A DNA stretch of 64,000 bases from Urophycis tenuis (taxonomy: Eukaryota > Chordata > Actinopteri > Gadiformes > Phycidae), in NCBI GenBank assembly GCA_036785325.1, contig JAXIVH010000019.1, forward strand, positions 2,010,125 through 2,074,124, in the 5' to 3' direction. Position 1 is the stretch's first letter; each line of letters opens with the position of its first letter. The position numbers were made by a program, and so were the translations under genes. The notes beneath the pieces were generated by a model. The model worked only from the letters and a program-made list of their open reading frames with translations. It had not been told where the DNA came from and searched no databases. This document shows positions 1 to 10,399 of the stretch, piece by piece.

Positions 1-2036
1 CGGAGCCAAGTGCGACAGGTACATCGGGGTCTCCTTAAAGCCCGGGTGGGGAGCGATGCACAGGTGGGCCCTACTCACACTAGTCCGCCAGTGGCCAGGA
101 CTGCTGTCGTGATGGAGGACGGCATGGATGGTGACTTGGCATTCTTGCCCCCAGAACCTGGGCTACATCCAGTGGAGGCGCCCGTCGTAACCCCTGCCCG
201 TGCGGCCCCCTACGTAGGGCACGCTGACACCCCAACAGGAGGGCCACCAACACCATCTGCTGGACGAGCAGCCACGATGGTAAGCACTAGTATCTCAGAG
301 GGCGCTTCCTCTACTCTAGATACGCAACCTAGCACTAGCGAGGTTGTCCATATTGAGGGTATACCCATGGTCCCAGTGTTGCAGAATCTGGACCCGGTAG
401 AGGTCAGTGTGCCAGTACCACCGCCAGTGGTCCTAGACCCTCAGCCGAGCCTTGACGGGGGGGCTTTACGCCGGACAGGGAGAGCTACGGCGGGCCAACA
501 TTCTAACATCCACCATCTACCTCAAGCAGCTGGCCAGAAGGGGGTGTGTCCCAGTGGCCCTGGGTCAAAACTCAGTTAGTGCCGCTCTACAGCCTGAAGG
601 TTTGAATGTTGTTGCCAGTCAGCCTATCGTCGGGACGCCGATTGAAAAGGTGGGGGTAGATTGTGGCGGGATGCACGGGCTGAGCCCGTCATAATGAGTA
701 GGGTCATTACGGCCAATGGGGTGCGTCACCGCTCTATTTATTTTGAGGTAGCCTTGTGTCGGTAGGCGCAGCAATTGTCTTCTCGTCGCTTCCTGGTACG
801 CCCCTCCAGTCAGCTGGCCACCGGTATGTATACATGCTCTGTCAGGTACGCTGTAACTATAGCGGATTTGTTTGTAGTGTGGCGATCTTTTTCTTTACAC
901 ACTGGTCGCTTTGCAGCGCTTCCATCTGTTGCTCGGTGGTGTCCTATCTTGGTCAAGGTTGTGTGCTGACGCTACTGTTTGGGAACGTTCTCGCGTGGAC
1001 CCCTACGAACACAAACATTCCGCAGAGCTCGGTGAGCTCGCTGGTTTGAGTGGGGAGCCATCAACTTTCTGGTACTGCGGGTCATGTCCGTGTCTGCTGC
1101 TGTTTTTGCCACACGGGGTTTGCCCAGAGTCATCATCCTTCCTGTGCTACCTACCTACCTGGACGCTAGCGGCGGAGACGTTAACAGCCACATCTTTAAA
1201 CTGATACAGCTGTCGGTCGTCCGGTCGTTTTGTGCCGTATCCTGTCTGTCGTGGTAGTGTGCGTGTTGGCGCGGGTGGATTTATGTGGAGTGAGTGTTGG
1301 TGTGTGTCTGCGTGCGGGGGAAAGTTTGGTCATCGTGGGGGGGATTTCGTTTATGGTTAGCCTTAGGCTATCCTAGTTTTGTTTGTGTTGCCCACTGGCG
1401 GGAGGCCTTGTCATAGCTGCGGATCGCCAGTCGGCTATTACGCAGGTGACTCGTTGAGGCCTACTTTATTTTTCTGTTTATTTTCGTTGGGTTTCTTGGT
1501 ACTCGTTTCAGGGGGAGTTATAGTGCATCCGGGGGATATCAGATCTGCGCTGTACTAACCCATCTTCCTGCACCTGAACGTGATTCAGTTTCCTTTTTCT
1601 TCTTGTTACTCTCCATTTTTCTTGTCTTGTTGGTTTTGTTTTGGGTTATTTTTGTTTGACACTGGTGGGAGGCCTTCGATAACTGCTGCGGATCACCAGT
1701 GATCCTGTTGCCGGCCACTCCCCGTTTGGTTTGTCCTGTTTATCTTATTTTCGCATGACTTATATTTTGTGTGTAGCTTTGTCGCGTTTGTGTGTTTGCT
1801 AGTTTATTTTGTTATATGCTCACTCATCCCACTACTTTCCACCCAGTGTGTGTGAAACTGGTTTGTGGAATTTCCTTTTTTTTAATATAATAAAGACAAC
1901 CTATTTTGGAACCTCGCCTCTGGTGTCATTAAGTCAACGAATCTGTGTGCTGAATTCGAACTGTGAGCGTCCGCTGGTTAACATTTCCCTGGGTGCAATT
2001 CCCAGGGTGGCGTTGTCTGCAACACCCTATTGATAC
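1..2036 (+). mobile_element. 3' end of an LTR retroelement (fragment)
   Basis: An open frame at 10 to 579 enters from the left and stops at TAG. It is Pro- and Thr-rich and ends in a motif, RRTGRATAGQHSNIHHLPQ, that resembles the tail after integrase in fish LTR-retrotransposon polyproteins. No integrase core or RT is inside the window, so the class (Gypsy-like or retrovirus-like) is open. The following 1.4 kb is T-rich with no coding potential and has an AATAAA at 1889 to 1894, as expected for a 3' UTR plus LTR. A possible LTR end is the ...gcaaca near 2026. No second LTR is available for comparison. Unit 1 of the tandem array begins right after it. Confidence 0.4.
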
Positions 2037-2400
2037 TGCCACATTTTATTTCTTGAAATGCATAGTTATTATCTCAATCAAAATGGAACCTACAGCACAT
2101 AAATGTGGACCTTGCCTTTACTTATTACTTGTTACTTGTTACTTATGATGTATTTCTTCTTTCTTCTTTCTTTTTTGTTACTTTTAATTTTTTTCTTTTA
2201 AGTCTACTGGAGCTGCTTGGACCTTGAATTTCCCCCAGGGATCAATAAATAATTTTGAATCTTTGAATCTTATCTCAATCTTTTATCTGCCTATATCCAT
2301 GAACAATTTGGACCAAGCATTGGATGTCATTTTTCTCATGTTTAACTTTACAAGAAAGTAGTTGCATTTTGTGTGAGCTGAACTGAATAAATAATTATTG
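2037..2400 (+). other. tpmt 3' UTR relic, start of array unit 1
   Basis: The stretches 2037 to 2079 and 2270 to 2400 match the sequence that follows the tpmt-like terminal exon in the other units (for example after 9789 and 55824). It includes an AATAAA poly(A) signal at 2386 to 2391. The exon itself is missing here because the LTR-element fragment replaces it. A LINE 3' end is inserted at 2080 to 2269. Confidence 0.6.
2080..2269 (+). mobile_element. LINE 3'-end insertion with target duplication
   Basis: These 190 bp are absent from the matching position in other units. They are flanked by an 11-bp direct repeat, TTATCTCAATC, at 2069 to 2079 and 2270 to 2280. The right end (cccccagggatcaataaat, then a short TTTGAATC repeat) resembles the 3' end of the jockey/I-like LINE near 54.0 kb. 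It is non-coding. Confidence 0.65.
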
Positions 2401-2470
2401 TCATAAAGGCTGTTGTTGTTTTTATTTGTCTAATATATTGACTTGTGGTACAGAAAAAAGATGCTTGCTC

Positions 2471-2505
2471 GCCATTGGCTGTTGCTAAGATACGTTGGTA
2501 AACAA
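2471..2505 (+). promoter_or_regulatory. Putative gene X promoter: inverted CCAAT box and X-box-like half site
   Basis: The sequence reads gccattggct (inverted CCAAT) followed by gttgctaag, which resembles an RFX-type half site. The block recurs at 10031, 38141, about 56053 and about 60563, each time 190 to 220 bp upstream of a GT donor. No TATA box is seen. The position just upstream of non-coding exons suggests a promoter; that is inference. Confidence 0.35.
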
Positions 2506-2839
2506 CCAAGTCAGGAGGAAGACATCTTGCGAAGGTCTAGTGACGATGAGGTGTCACAACTCTGCTCTAAAACCAAACCTAGTCCGATGAAACGCACCTT
2601 TGTTACACTTCAGTTGTCTTATACCGACGTGAATAGACCCTGTGTCGTGGGTGATCAAACCATTAAGGTGGAGCGGAGAAACGACACCAGGTAAGGTCGA
2701 CACGGAAACATAATTTAAGTGTTTGCTGTGTTATTTACACGCCTGTTTGTAATGTGTTCTGCTTTCTTTGCAGCGATTTAAAACGGTAAATGAGTTGAAG
2801 GAAAGACGCAACCCCGAAGTCGGTTTGCAGGACGTCAGC

Positions 2840-5800
2840 ATGTCAGGGTAGCCCATCATGAGTTATTGATTACTTACCAATCATTTGCCCACAATCAAGC
2901 TATCAACACACACGTCCCATGGCCCGTAGAGAACGCAGGCCTGCATGTGCACATCTTTGGTCTCCCCCGCAAAATCACCTTCCGGAACATCAAGAACATC
3001 AACACCCAGGCTCTCACACAATGCATCAACTCCCTCCTCCCACCAGCCCCATTTTCCTCCCCCGACGACCTGGTCACCCACTACAACTCCAACCTCAAGA
3101 ACCTCCTCGACACCTTGGCTCCATTAAAAACACGCTCCGTCTCCTTTTCACGCTCTGCCCCTTGGTTCACCCCTGCTCTCCGTTCCCTCAAAACCAAAAC
3201 CTGCCAATTTGAACGCCTCTCCAGAAAAACCGGTCTCACTATTCACAAAGATCTGCTCCACAATCATCTCCTCCTCTACAAAGACGCCCTCTCCTCAGCC
3301 AAAACCGCCTACTACACTTGACTCATAATCATCTACTGCCAACCACACCAGGTCTCTGTTTTTCCTTGTCAATAAACTCACTCTCCCCCCGGACCCTCTG
3401 GCTTCCCTCCCCCTCTCTGACAACTTCTGCAACTCCCTACTGTCCTTCTTCAATATGAAAACCTCCAGGATCCACAATGAACTGTCCAACCCCTCTGCCA
3501 CCAGCCCTTTACCAGCCCTTCCTGCCCTCACCTGGTCCCACCCCCTCTCCTCTTTCACATTCCCCTCCATCACCGAAGTCGCCTCCCTTATTTCCAAATC
3601 AAAACCTTCCACCTGCCACCTGGACCCCCTCCCCTCCCCCCTCGTCAAAGCCTGCCTCCCCTCCCTGGCTCCACTTATTACTACCATCATCCACTCCTCC
3701 CTCTCCTCTGGTATATTCCCCTCATCGTTGAAATCTGCAGCCATCTCCCCCATCCTCAAGAAACCCAGCGCTGACCCACAGGACTTCAATAACCTCCGAT
3801 CCATCTCCTATCTCCCCTTCCTGTCCAAAATCCTGGAAAAAACTGTTGCATCACAGCTCCACTCCCATCTCTCCCATAACAATCTCTTTGAAAAGTTCCA
3901 ATCCGGTTTCCGTCCCCACCACAGTACTGAAACAGCCCTCATCAAAATCACAAACGACCTCCTCCTTGCTGCTGACACCGGTTCCCTCTCAATCCTCATC
4001 CTCCTGGACCTTACCGCTGCATTTGACACCATCTCCCAAACCATCCTCCTGGACAGACTCACCACCATTGGCATTACTGGTACACCCCACCTCTGATTCA
4101 CGTCCTACCTCTCCGCCCGGTCACAGTTCATCAAAATCAGTTCCCACAGCTCCCGTCCATCCCCTGTCACTTCTGGCATCCCCCAAGATTCTGTCCTTGG
4201 CCCCATCCTCTTCATCATCTACATCCTCCCCCTCGGTCAAATCTTCCGGAAACACAACATCCTCTTCCACTGCTACGCCGACGATACACAGCTCTACCTC
4301 TCCACCTCGCCCACCGCTCACTCACCCCCCACTTCCCTCCTCAACTGTCTGACTGATCTTACCGCATGGTTCACATCTAATCTCCTCCAACTCAACAGCA
4401 GCAAAACAGAAATCCTCCTGGTCGGAACTAGGGATGCAAACAATTAATCGATTATCGATTAATTATCGATAAGAAATTACTCGATTAAAATAAATTACTT
4501 GCAATTAATTGCGTTTTGAACCCGTAATTCCCTGCTAGTCTGTGTGAGGGCGCGCTTGACGCTAGACGTACTTGACGCACACGCGGGAACACAAGCGAAG
4601 CGACAACAACAAACAAACGAGAAGCGGTACACTGACAGGATGAAGAGGGCAAGACGGAGTGCAGTTTGGAGTCACTTTAAGTTAATTAATGACGACAAAG
4701 ACGCCAAATCCACGAAATGTGGAAGCATTTTAAGGTACAACAACTCCACAACTTCACTGAATTACCACCTAAATATGTCACATTCAGCCATGCTACAAGC
4801 AGCGAGTGGTTCCTCTCAGCCTACAATCAATCAAGAGCTACGACAATCCAGTCCTGGTCTACTAATGTTATTGTGATATTGTCACATTTCCCAGTTTAAG
4901 GGGGATTATAAATGCTGCTAATCGTCCACATGTGACACTGTATTTACTTTTCTGATATTGATGATTCTGATATTTTCTATTCAGAATATGTTTGATATTC
5001 TATCAAAATCTTATTCCCTGCCCTCAAGTGAGCCCAGAATAAAACTTTGATTAAGGAATATGATTTGCATTTTTTCTTTATATCATAAGGAAGATAGCAT
5101 TTTATGTCATGTATACAGTAGGGAAATTCAGGTTCTCAGAAAAATTGCCGCTTATCAATTAATCGATCATCGATCGATAAGATGAAACAACTATCGATTA
5201 ATGAATTACTCGATAATTTGCATCCCTAGTCGGAACCAAACACACCCTGTCCACCTCCCATAACCTCACCCTCTCCATCAACAATACCTCAATCTCCCCT
5301 TCAGCACAGGTCAAGGGTCTCCTAGACTCCACCCTCTTCCTCCAGGCCCACATCAACTACATCACCAGATCCGCCTACTTCCACCTCCGCAATATCAACC
5401 GCCTACGCCCCTCACTCACACCCAGTTCAGCAGCCATCCTCATTCACTCCCTGGTGACATCCCGACTGGACTACTGCAACTCCCTCTTCTCCGGTCTCCC
5501 AGTCAAAACCCTCCGTAAACTGCAACTTGTCCAGAATGCTGAAGCCCGGATCATCTCCAAAACCCCCACCTCCTGCCACATCACTCCTGTCCTCCACCGA
5601 CTCCACTGGCTCCCCATCCGTCACCGCATCACCTTCAAAATACTCCTGCTCACCTTCAAAGCCCTGCACCACCTTGCCCCCCCCCTACATCTCCGATCTC
5701 CTCCACATCCATGTCCCTCCCCGCTCCCTCCGCTCCTCCTCATCACTTTCACTATCCGTTCCTGCTGCCCACCTCACATCATTCAGTCATCGCTCCTTCA

Positions 5801-8395
5801 GCTGTTCAGCCCCTCGCCTCTGGAACTCCCTCCCCCCCCCACATCAGGAACATCCCCACCGCCACCCAATTCAAAACTGCCATAAAAACTCACCTCTTCA
5901 CCCTGGCCTACCCCCATCTTTGACATAACATGTTTGTTATTGTTGTTATTGTTGTTTTTTTATATGTATATATTTGTAAATGTGCTATGTAAAGCGACCT
6001 TGAGGTCACGAAAGGCGCTCAACAAATAAAATGCATTATTATTATTATTATTAATATTTGACAACGTTTCAATATACGAAAACTGATCTTTGGCGTTTTT
6101 CCTCCCATAGATCTCCCAACTTTGGTGGTTCGACCACCAGGGGGCGACGGGGCCCAAAGAAGTGTCAGCTGTCGGACGTGAAGCCCACTGAGCCCGGACA
6201 GAGCGGCTCGGTCACCCTGGAGCACGTCAAAAGCAAGTAACACACGTTCAACCAGGCAGAAGTTATTTCAGAACTTCATATTAGGGTATAAGGCCCAATA
6301 CGTGATTCAGGGAAGACGTAGAGTTAGAACAGAGAATGCTGGTAAAAGAAAGCAGCCGGCCTGCAGGAAACAGATGTGCAGAGTGGCTTACAGGCCGGCA
6401 TTAAGAGGCACAAAGCTGGTTCACCAAACTGTTCAGGCTATGAGGTCATTTTACATGTGTGTGGATTTCAAGGCCAACTGAATCTAAAATAAATGTTTTG
6501 AATTGAATGAATTTGAATGAATTTTACACTTTGGATGAAACGGACCGCAATGCTTTTTACGTCATACCACGTGTGTCAAATCAGTCTCACATAAGTAATA
6601 CAATTACTAAACCCTGAACATGGGACACCAAAAGGCCCTGCTGTCAAAAGGGAGTGACTGACTGCAGGGAGGCAGAAGCTGGGCTGACTCAGCCAATCAC
6701 GGCCTGCCAGTCTGGCGGCGCCTGCCAGTCACGCGCCGCCTGCCAGTCAGGCAGCCCCCTGCGTTGTTGTCAGGCCTGTCGTTGTCTGGGTTTCTCTGGA
6801 AGTGGACGGGCCGACACCGGTTGTTCACCTTGTCGCAGGCCAGAATCAGGTGCTTTGTCTCTCTGACGACATTGCACACTCCTCCTCCCTGGCACTCCAC
6901 GGTGGTGAAGCTGAAGGGCTTGCGGCTGATGCACAGGTTTCCCTCGTAGCGCAGCCCTCCCCGGTCGCTGCACACATCCAACACCCGCTGCCGGTCGCGG
7001 TGGCGGAGGAAGGACTGCAAGGGCCGCACCAGGTTGGCACCTATGAGGTAGTTATTCCACTCGTTCTGGTCGAGGGTGGTGGGCGTGTCCCAGCGGACGT
7101 GCCGCCGGAGGAAGGTGTTAAACTTTACTATTTTGTTCTTGGTGCTGCACGGTTGTTCCTTAACGTTGCGTATGGCCACGGAGTGGTGCCACAAGCAGAG
7201 ACACAGCAGGACCAGGGAGATGCAGCGCTGGGCCTCCATCACTCTGGTGACCTGCAAACACCCGCGGGGCCACATTGGTCTCTGACAGAGAAGGACAGCG
7301 CAGGCTGTGCCCCTCTCTGTCTCTCTGTCTCTGTTTCTCTCTCTCTACCTTTCTGTCTCTCACTTCGACCACTACTGGTACCACCGCTAGTACCACTACT
7401 GGTACCACCGCTGGTACCACTACTGGTACCCCTACTGCTACTACTACTGGTACCACCACTGGTACTACTACTGGTACCACTACTGGTACTACTACTGGTA
7501 CCACTACTGGTACTACTACTGGTACTACTACTGGTACCACTACTGTTACTACTACTGGTACCATTACTGGTACCACTACTGGTAATAATACTGGTAATAC
7601 TTCTGGTACCACTACCGGTAATACTACTGGTAATACTACTGGTACTAGTACATTCAGTAAATTAATTCAATCTTTCAGCTTTGACAGTATTACAGGTTGG
7701 CTTCTAACTAACCTGTAATCTTTCCTAAGATACATCCTAAATTTCTCTCTGCTTCTTTAGGCAAAGCTGTTCAGCTTCAGATTCTGTCAGTTTTACATTT
7801 GAGTTTTTCACCAGTGTAGTTCAATACATTTGAGCCTTCTGATATTTTGTGGGAATTCCTTTCACTTTCATTTCCATTTCAATGCTACATTTTCAGCAAA
7901 GCTTTGAGATTTCCTTCAGCTGTAAGCATTCACTAGACTGTCTGCACGAAAGGGAATTTCAGCAACAGAAACCATCCAAATATTAAAACATTCAGCTCTT
8001 TACACAAATGATGGCAACATATTGAGCTTTTTTCTATCTTTTCTACGTTTAAAAATATCACATTTAAAACAAAAACACTCACACTGTAACTCAAGGGGAT
8101 GATTCAAACCCTCTTCTATCTACTCTATCTATTCTACTCTCTTCTGCTGCACTTCTGCTTTATTTCAACTTTAAACGGGTAAGAAGCCTTTCACATTTTC
8201 AACATAGTTCTACTTTTTTTATTCTTTTAACATTTTTTAACAATGACAGTTTAAGTTTGATGCTACTTCCCCTCCTTTACTGAGTTTATAAGAGGTGTTT
8301 ATTGCTTACCTCAGTGGGGCTCTCTGTTATCAGTTCTGCTCAACAATGACTTCACTTCACAGGCTCAGTCTCTGTCTCTTCCCCCTCCCTCTCTG

Positions 8396-8433
<38 letters not shown>

Positions 8434-9079
8434 GCTCCAGGTTTATTTCATGTTGTTTTGTCGTCCTTACACTGTGATTAACAACACCTTTTTCCCTGCA
8501 AAAGTGTGTTTTTCAGGTTTCATTCAGCTGTCAGCAGTCACACGCCTTTTCTGGAGGAAATGCATTTCTTTCCTGGTCATGCACTGTGACCCAAACTCCA
8601 TGAGCTGCATGGGAACAGATTTCCAAGTTACGACAGTAAATGTCTCACCTTTGTAGTCATCGTTATCAACATTAGATTCGTCTTTTGGAGGCTTATAGAA
8701 ACTCCATCAATGTAGATGTTTCGATTGATGTCAGCCCATAATAGTGATGAAAACAGACCAAACTCCAGCCAGGCCTGATCTTTACTCCTCAGCTCTGTGT
8801 GCTGTGTCTATGACATGGATATCTCAAAAGTGTTTCTGCTATGAAACACGTGGACGTCCTCGTGTCAGGGGTCCACTCTGCAGCATCACAGTCCGCTGCT
8901 GCTGCGTGAGGATGCAGAGGGCCCAGGACAACAGCCTCCCAGCTGGACGTGCAGCAGCCATTTTGACATGCTTCTGTTTTCAGGGGTGGCTTTTGGGGTC
9001 CTGCGGAAGTGCCTCAGTCTACCCATCCCACGCTGCTTCCAGGATGTTTTACAGTAAGGTACACACACACACACGCACG

Positions 9080-9147
<68 letters not shown>

Positions 9148-9215
9148 CTTGCTTGCCTGCTTGCTTGCAGTTGTCCATCGAGTCCGATGATGACATCGAC
9201 TTTTGTCTGTTACCG
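2840..9215 (+). CDS. Gene X copy 1, 5' coding exons only (unidentified gene)
   Basis: Exons inferred from splice signals: a leader exon ending 2690 (CCAG|gtaagg); exon 2 at 2774 to 2847 with an ATG at 2840; exon 3 at 6111 to 6236; exon 4 at 8984 to 9053; exon 5 at 9171 to 9215 (|gtgagt). Phases agree across all joins (2, 2, 0). The product starts MSGSPNFGGSTTRGRRG, is basic at first, contains a segment near SDVKPTEPGQSGSV, and runs into an acidic stretch, LSIESDDDIDF. No later exons exist, since unit 2 begins next, so the copy is truncated. An L2 LINE fills intron 2 and the RNase-like gene lies antisense in intron 3. The family is not recognised. In vertebrates tpmt neighbours kdm1b, so kdm1b is one identity to test, but nothing in the sequence proves it. 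Confidence 0.45.
4429..5228 (+). mobile_element. hAT-like transposon nested in the L2 (unit 1)
   Basis: This 800-bp element has inverted ends TAGGGATGCAAA / TTTGCATCCCTA and a perfect 8-bp target duplication, GTCGGAAC, at 4421 to 4428 and 5229 to 5236. Both are typical of hAT elements. Subterminal regions are rich in ATCGATTAAT-type palindromes. It holds only an N-terminal transposase fragment, so it is non-autonomous. Confidence 0.9.
4640..4876 (+). pseudogene. BED-zinc-finger fragment of a hAT transposase (unit 1)
   Basis: The frame begins MKRARRSAVWSHF and covers a BED-type DNA-binding finger (W-x-H-F, then Cys pair, then H-x4-H), then stops after about 78 residues without the catalytic domain. 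The first zinc-binding Cys of the CTIC pair is Ser in this copy (KSTKC) but intact in the copies at 12200 and 62732, so this one is probably unable to bind zinc. Confidence 0.7.
6237..6696. other. Gene X intron 3 / 3' flank of RNase copy 1
   Basis: No coding content is seen. The same block follows exon 3 in units 2 to 4. In units 2, 3 and 4 a minus-strand AATAAA (13825, 38842, 56754) could serve the RNase transcript; in unit 1 the equivalent reads AATAAC. Confidence 0.5.
6697..7239 (-). CDS. RNase A-superfamily-like secreted protein, copy 1
   Basis: The product is 180 residues. Residues 1 to about 22 form a signal peptide (LVLLCLCLW core), so the protein is probably secreted. RNase A landmarks run in order: F-x-x-F-L-x-R-H with His47 as the His12 equivalent; VLDVC at 86 to 90; GNLC at 100 to 103; FTTVEC; KHLILAC; and RPVHF with His146 as the His119 equivalent. 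The CK-x-x-N-T-F signature is replaced by VRPLQSF, so Lys41 is Arg72, and the usual Cys26 and Cys40 are Trp and Val. A Cys-containing segment before PVHF and a short Arg-rich tail (TGRRRVTGRRR) are unusual. The start chosen is the second Met: it follows an acceptor (tgtttgcag) at 7252, and the upstream MWPRGC lies in the intron. Exon 1 is non-coding with its donor at 8310, the usual layout for this family. RNase A-like is the best reading; activity is uncertain. Confidence 0.72.
   Translation of the reverse strand: MEAQRCISLVLLCLCLWHHSVAIRNVKEQPCSTKNKIVKFNTFLRRHVRWDTPTTLDQNEWNNYLIGANLVRPLQSFLRHRDRQRVLDVCSDRGGLRYEGNLCISRKPFSFTTVECQGGGVCNVVRETKHLILACDKVNNRCRPVHFQRNPDNDRPDNNAGGCLTGRRRVTGRRRQTGRP
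7252..8309 (-). other. Intron of RNase copy 1
   Basis: The donor CTGAG|gtaagc ends non-coding exon 1 at 8310. The acceptor tgtttgcag lies 12 bp before the start ATG. The intron holds the GGTACC minisatellite and an A/T-rich unique block at about 7660 to 8300 with no coding signal. The same donor is present at 16922 in unit 2 and about 58836 in unit 4, and is missing in unit 3. Confidence 0.6.
7366..7648. repeat. ACTACTGGTACC minisatellite in the RNase intron (unit 1)
   Basis: Irregular 9- and 12-bp units built from ACT, GGT and ACC triplets produce many GGTACC palindromes. Because the unit length is a multiple of three, several frames stay open through it, but these are not genes. Confidence 0.9.
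8310..8370 (-). promoter_or_regulatory. Non-coding exon 1 and proximal promoter region of RNase copy 1
   Basis: Reading the minus strand, a short exon ends at the donor gtaagc (8309). Upstream lies a GA-rich tract, the complement of the CT microsatellite at about 8397 to 8432. No TATA box is obvious. The exact 5' end cannot be set from sequence. RNase A genes typically have such a leader exon. Confidence 0.4.
8397..8432. repeat. CT microsatellite (unit 1)
   Basis: A near-perfect CT run. Counterparts of different length lie at about 17025, 40905 and 58930. Confidence 0.9.
9061..9150. repeat. AC microsatellite in gene X intron 4 (unit 1)
   Basis: An AC dinucleotide run lies between gene X exons 4 and 5, directly before the acceptor cttgcttgcag. 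It is longest in unit 4. The reading frames through it are artefacts. Confidence 0.95.
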
Positions 9216-9315
9216 GTGAGTTCTCTGATGGCTGAAAAGCCCAATCCTGGATCTACAGGTTCTGTTGCAGATGTGGCATGTATACATGGTGATGATGTTG
9301 CTGGAAGTCATGGGT

Positions 9316-9545
9316 AGGGTTGAGCACCGAAACCCGGTGCCAGTAGGGCACCGGTTCCGACATAAACGGTTGTAACGAGACCGAATAAGAATGCAAATTT
9401 AGGTGCGTCATTTCGGTTTGTGACTTTTTTTTAACACCCCATGGGGCTGCGGGCGGCGTCAACCTGCGTGACGTCAGTGCCGCTACGCTGTACACTTGTT
9501 GATCAGATCATCAGAACTGATAGCAGTGAGAGGATCATTGAAGCC
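9316..9545 (+). mobile_element. hAT-like fragment at the unit junction (unit 1)
   Basis: It begins agggttgagcaccgaaaccc and continues with CCGGTGCC/GGCACCGG inverted motifs, resembling the terminal part of fish hAT elements. The same fragment lies at about 55353 and 59850, next to the point where the tpmt intron begins, so it sits at or near the tandem-duplication breakpoint. Confidence 0.4.
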
Positions 9546-9670
9546 AAAATGTCAAATGTCAAATGTCTGTATGTATGGTGTATGTATGTATGTATTTTGA
9601 ATGTCAATGAAATCTATCTTGGAGATTATTTCTGACATCGCATTTGAAGGTTGTTGTTGTTTTTTCTCAG

Positions 9671-9789
9671 GAAGCAGTTGTGACATCCATGTGTTGGATT
9701 CTATTGATGTCCTGGACCAGAGATGGAAAGAAGCTGGCTTGGATTTCATAACTGCAAACACTCATCTTATCACCCCCAAAAATGCTTAA
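9671..9789 (+). pseudogene. tpmt: Orphan terminal exon of a tpmt-like gene (between units 1 and 2)
   Basis: An acceptor (ttttttctcag) is followed by a phase-1 exon reading GSSCDIHVLDSIDVLDQRWK and then KEAGLDFITANTHLITPKNA, stop TAA. This matches the C-terminal end of thiopurine S-methyltransferase (the region after the RLFG motif, with VDALEERHK in mammals). TPMT is a cytosolic SAM-dependent methyltransferase. No other tpmt exon lies upstream in this unit, so the exon cannot make the enzyme by itself; it could only be used by splicing from a distant donor. Confidence 0.75.
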
Positions 9790-10020
9790 AAAGCATTTAA
9801 TGTTTTATTTCTTGAAATAGCAAGTTATCTCGATCTTTTATCTGCCTATATCCACGAACAATTTGGACCAAGCATTGGATGTAATTTTTCTCATGTTTAA
9901 CTTTACAGGAAAGTAGTTGAATTTTGTGTGAGCTGAACTGAATAAATAATTATTGTCATAAACGCTGTTGTTATTTTATTTGTCTAAATCGGATATATTT
10001 AGTTGTGGTACAGAAATGAG
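9790..10020 (+). other. tpmt 3' UTR (unit 2 start)
   Basis: Non-coding, conserved among units, with a gaataaataatt poly(A) signal about 150 bp after the stop. Nothing else is seen. Confidence 0.6.
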
Positions 10021-10399
10021 ATGTTTGCTCGCCATTGGCTGTTGCTAAGATACGTTGGTAAACAATCAAGTCAGGAGGAAGACATCTTGCGAAGGTCTAG
10101 TGACGGTCAGGTGTCACAACTCTGCTCTAAAACCAAACCTAGTCCGATGAAACGCACCTTTGTTACACTTCAGTTGTCTTATACCGACGTGAATAGACCC
10201 TGTGTCGTGGGTGATCAAACCATTCAGGTGGAGCGGAGAAACGACACCAGGTAAGGTCGACACAGAAACATAATTTAAGTGTTTGCTGTGTTATTTACAC
10301 GCCTGTTTGTAATGTGTTCTGCTTTCTTTGCAGCGATTTAAAACGGTAAATGAGTTGAAGGAAAGACGCAACCCCGAAGTCGGTTTGCAGGACGTCAGC

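Larger units (their letters stand above)
2959..6052 (+). mobile_element. CR1/L2-like LINE, 5'-truncated, in gene X intron (unit 1)
   Basis: Units 3 and 4 have an uninterrupted junction (cacatcttt joined to aatatttgac) where unit 1 carries 3.1 kb ending in an ATT repeat, so this is a retrotransposon insertion. Coding starts just after the endonuclease domain. It includes the RT region (3455 to 4096, with YADDTQLYL near 4275) and the conserved C-terminal part with HITPVLHRLHWLP near 5580. Stops at 3321 and 4096 are shared with units 2 and 5, so it was dead before the duplication. A C-run expansion near 5680 adds a frameshift unique to this copy. A hAT element is nested at 4429 to 5228. It belongs to the same family as the longer copy at 21 to 24.5 kb. 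Confidence 0.85.

Noticed and set aside
3295..3804. Minus-strand frames over the L2 copies (also at 3808, 10873, 11368, 23797 and 61405)
   Set aside because: Reverse shadows of the C-rich LINE coding strand; they repeat with every L2 copy.
7240..7275. Start of RNase copy 1 at the upstream Met (MWPRGCLQVTRV)
   Set aside because: A strong acceptor (tgtttgcag) lies between that Met and the Met that begins a clear signal peptide; all four copies show the same layout.
7275..7665. Long open frames through the GGTACC minisatellite on both strands (also at 14.7, 40.1 and 58.0 kb)
   Set aside because: They result from triplet-based repeat units without stops; they overlap the RNase intron and have no domain or codon evidence.
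9014..9317. Frames encoding THTHTH or VCVCVC over CA repeats (also 35.6, 41.7 and 59.6 kb)
   Set aside because: Microsatellite translation; the flanking residues come from real exons in other frames or from introns.
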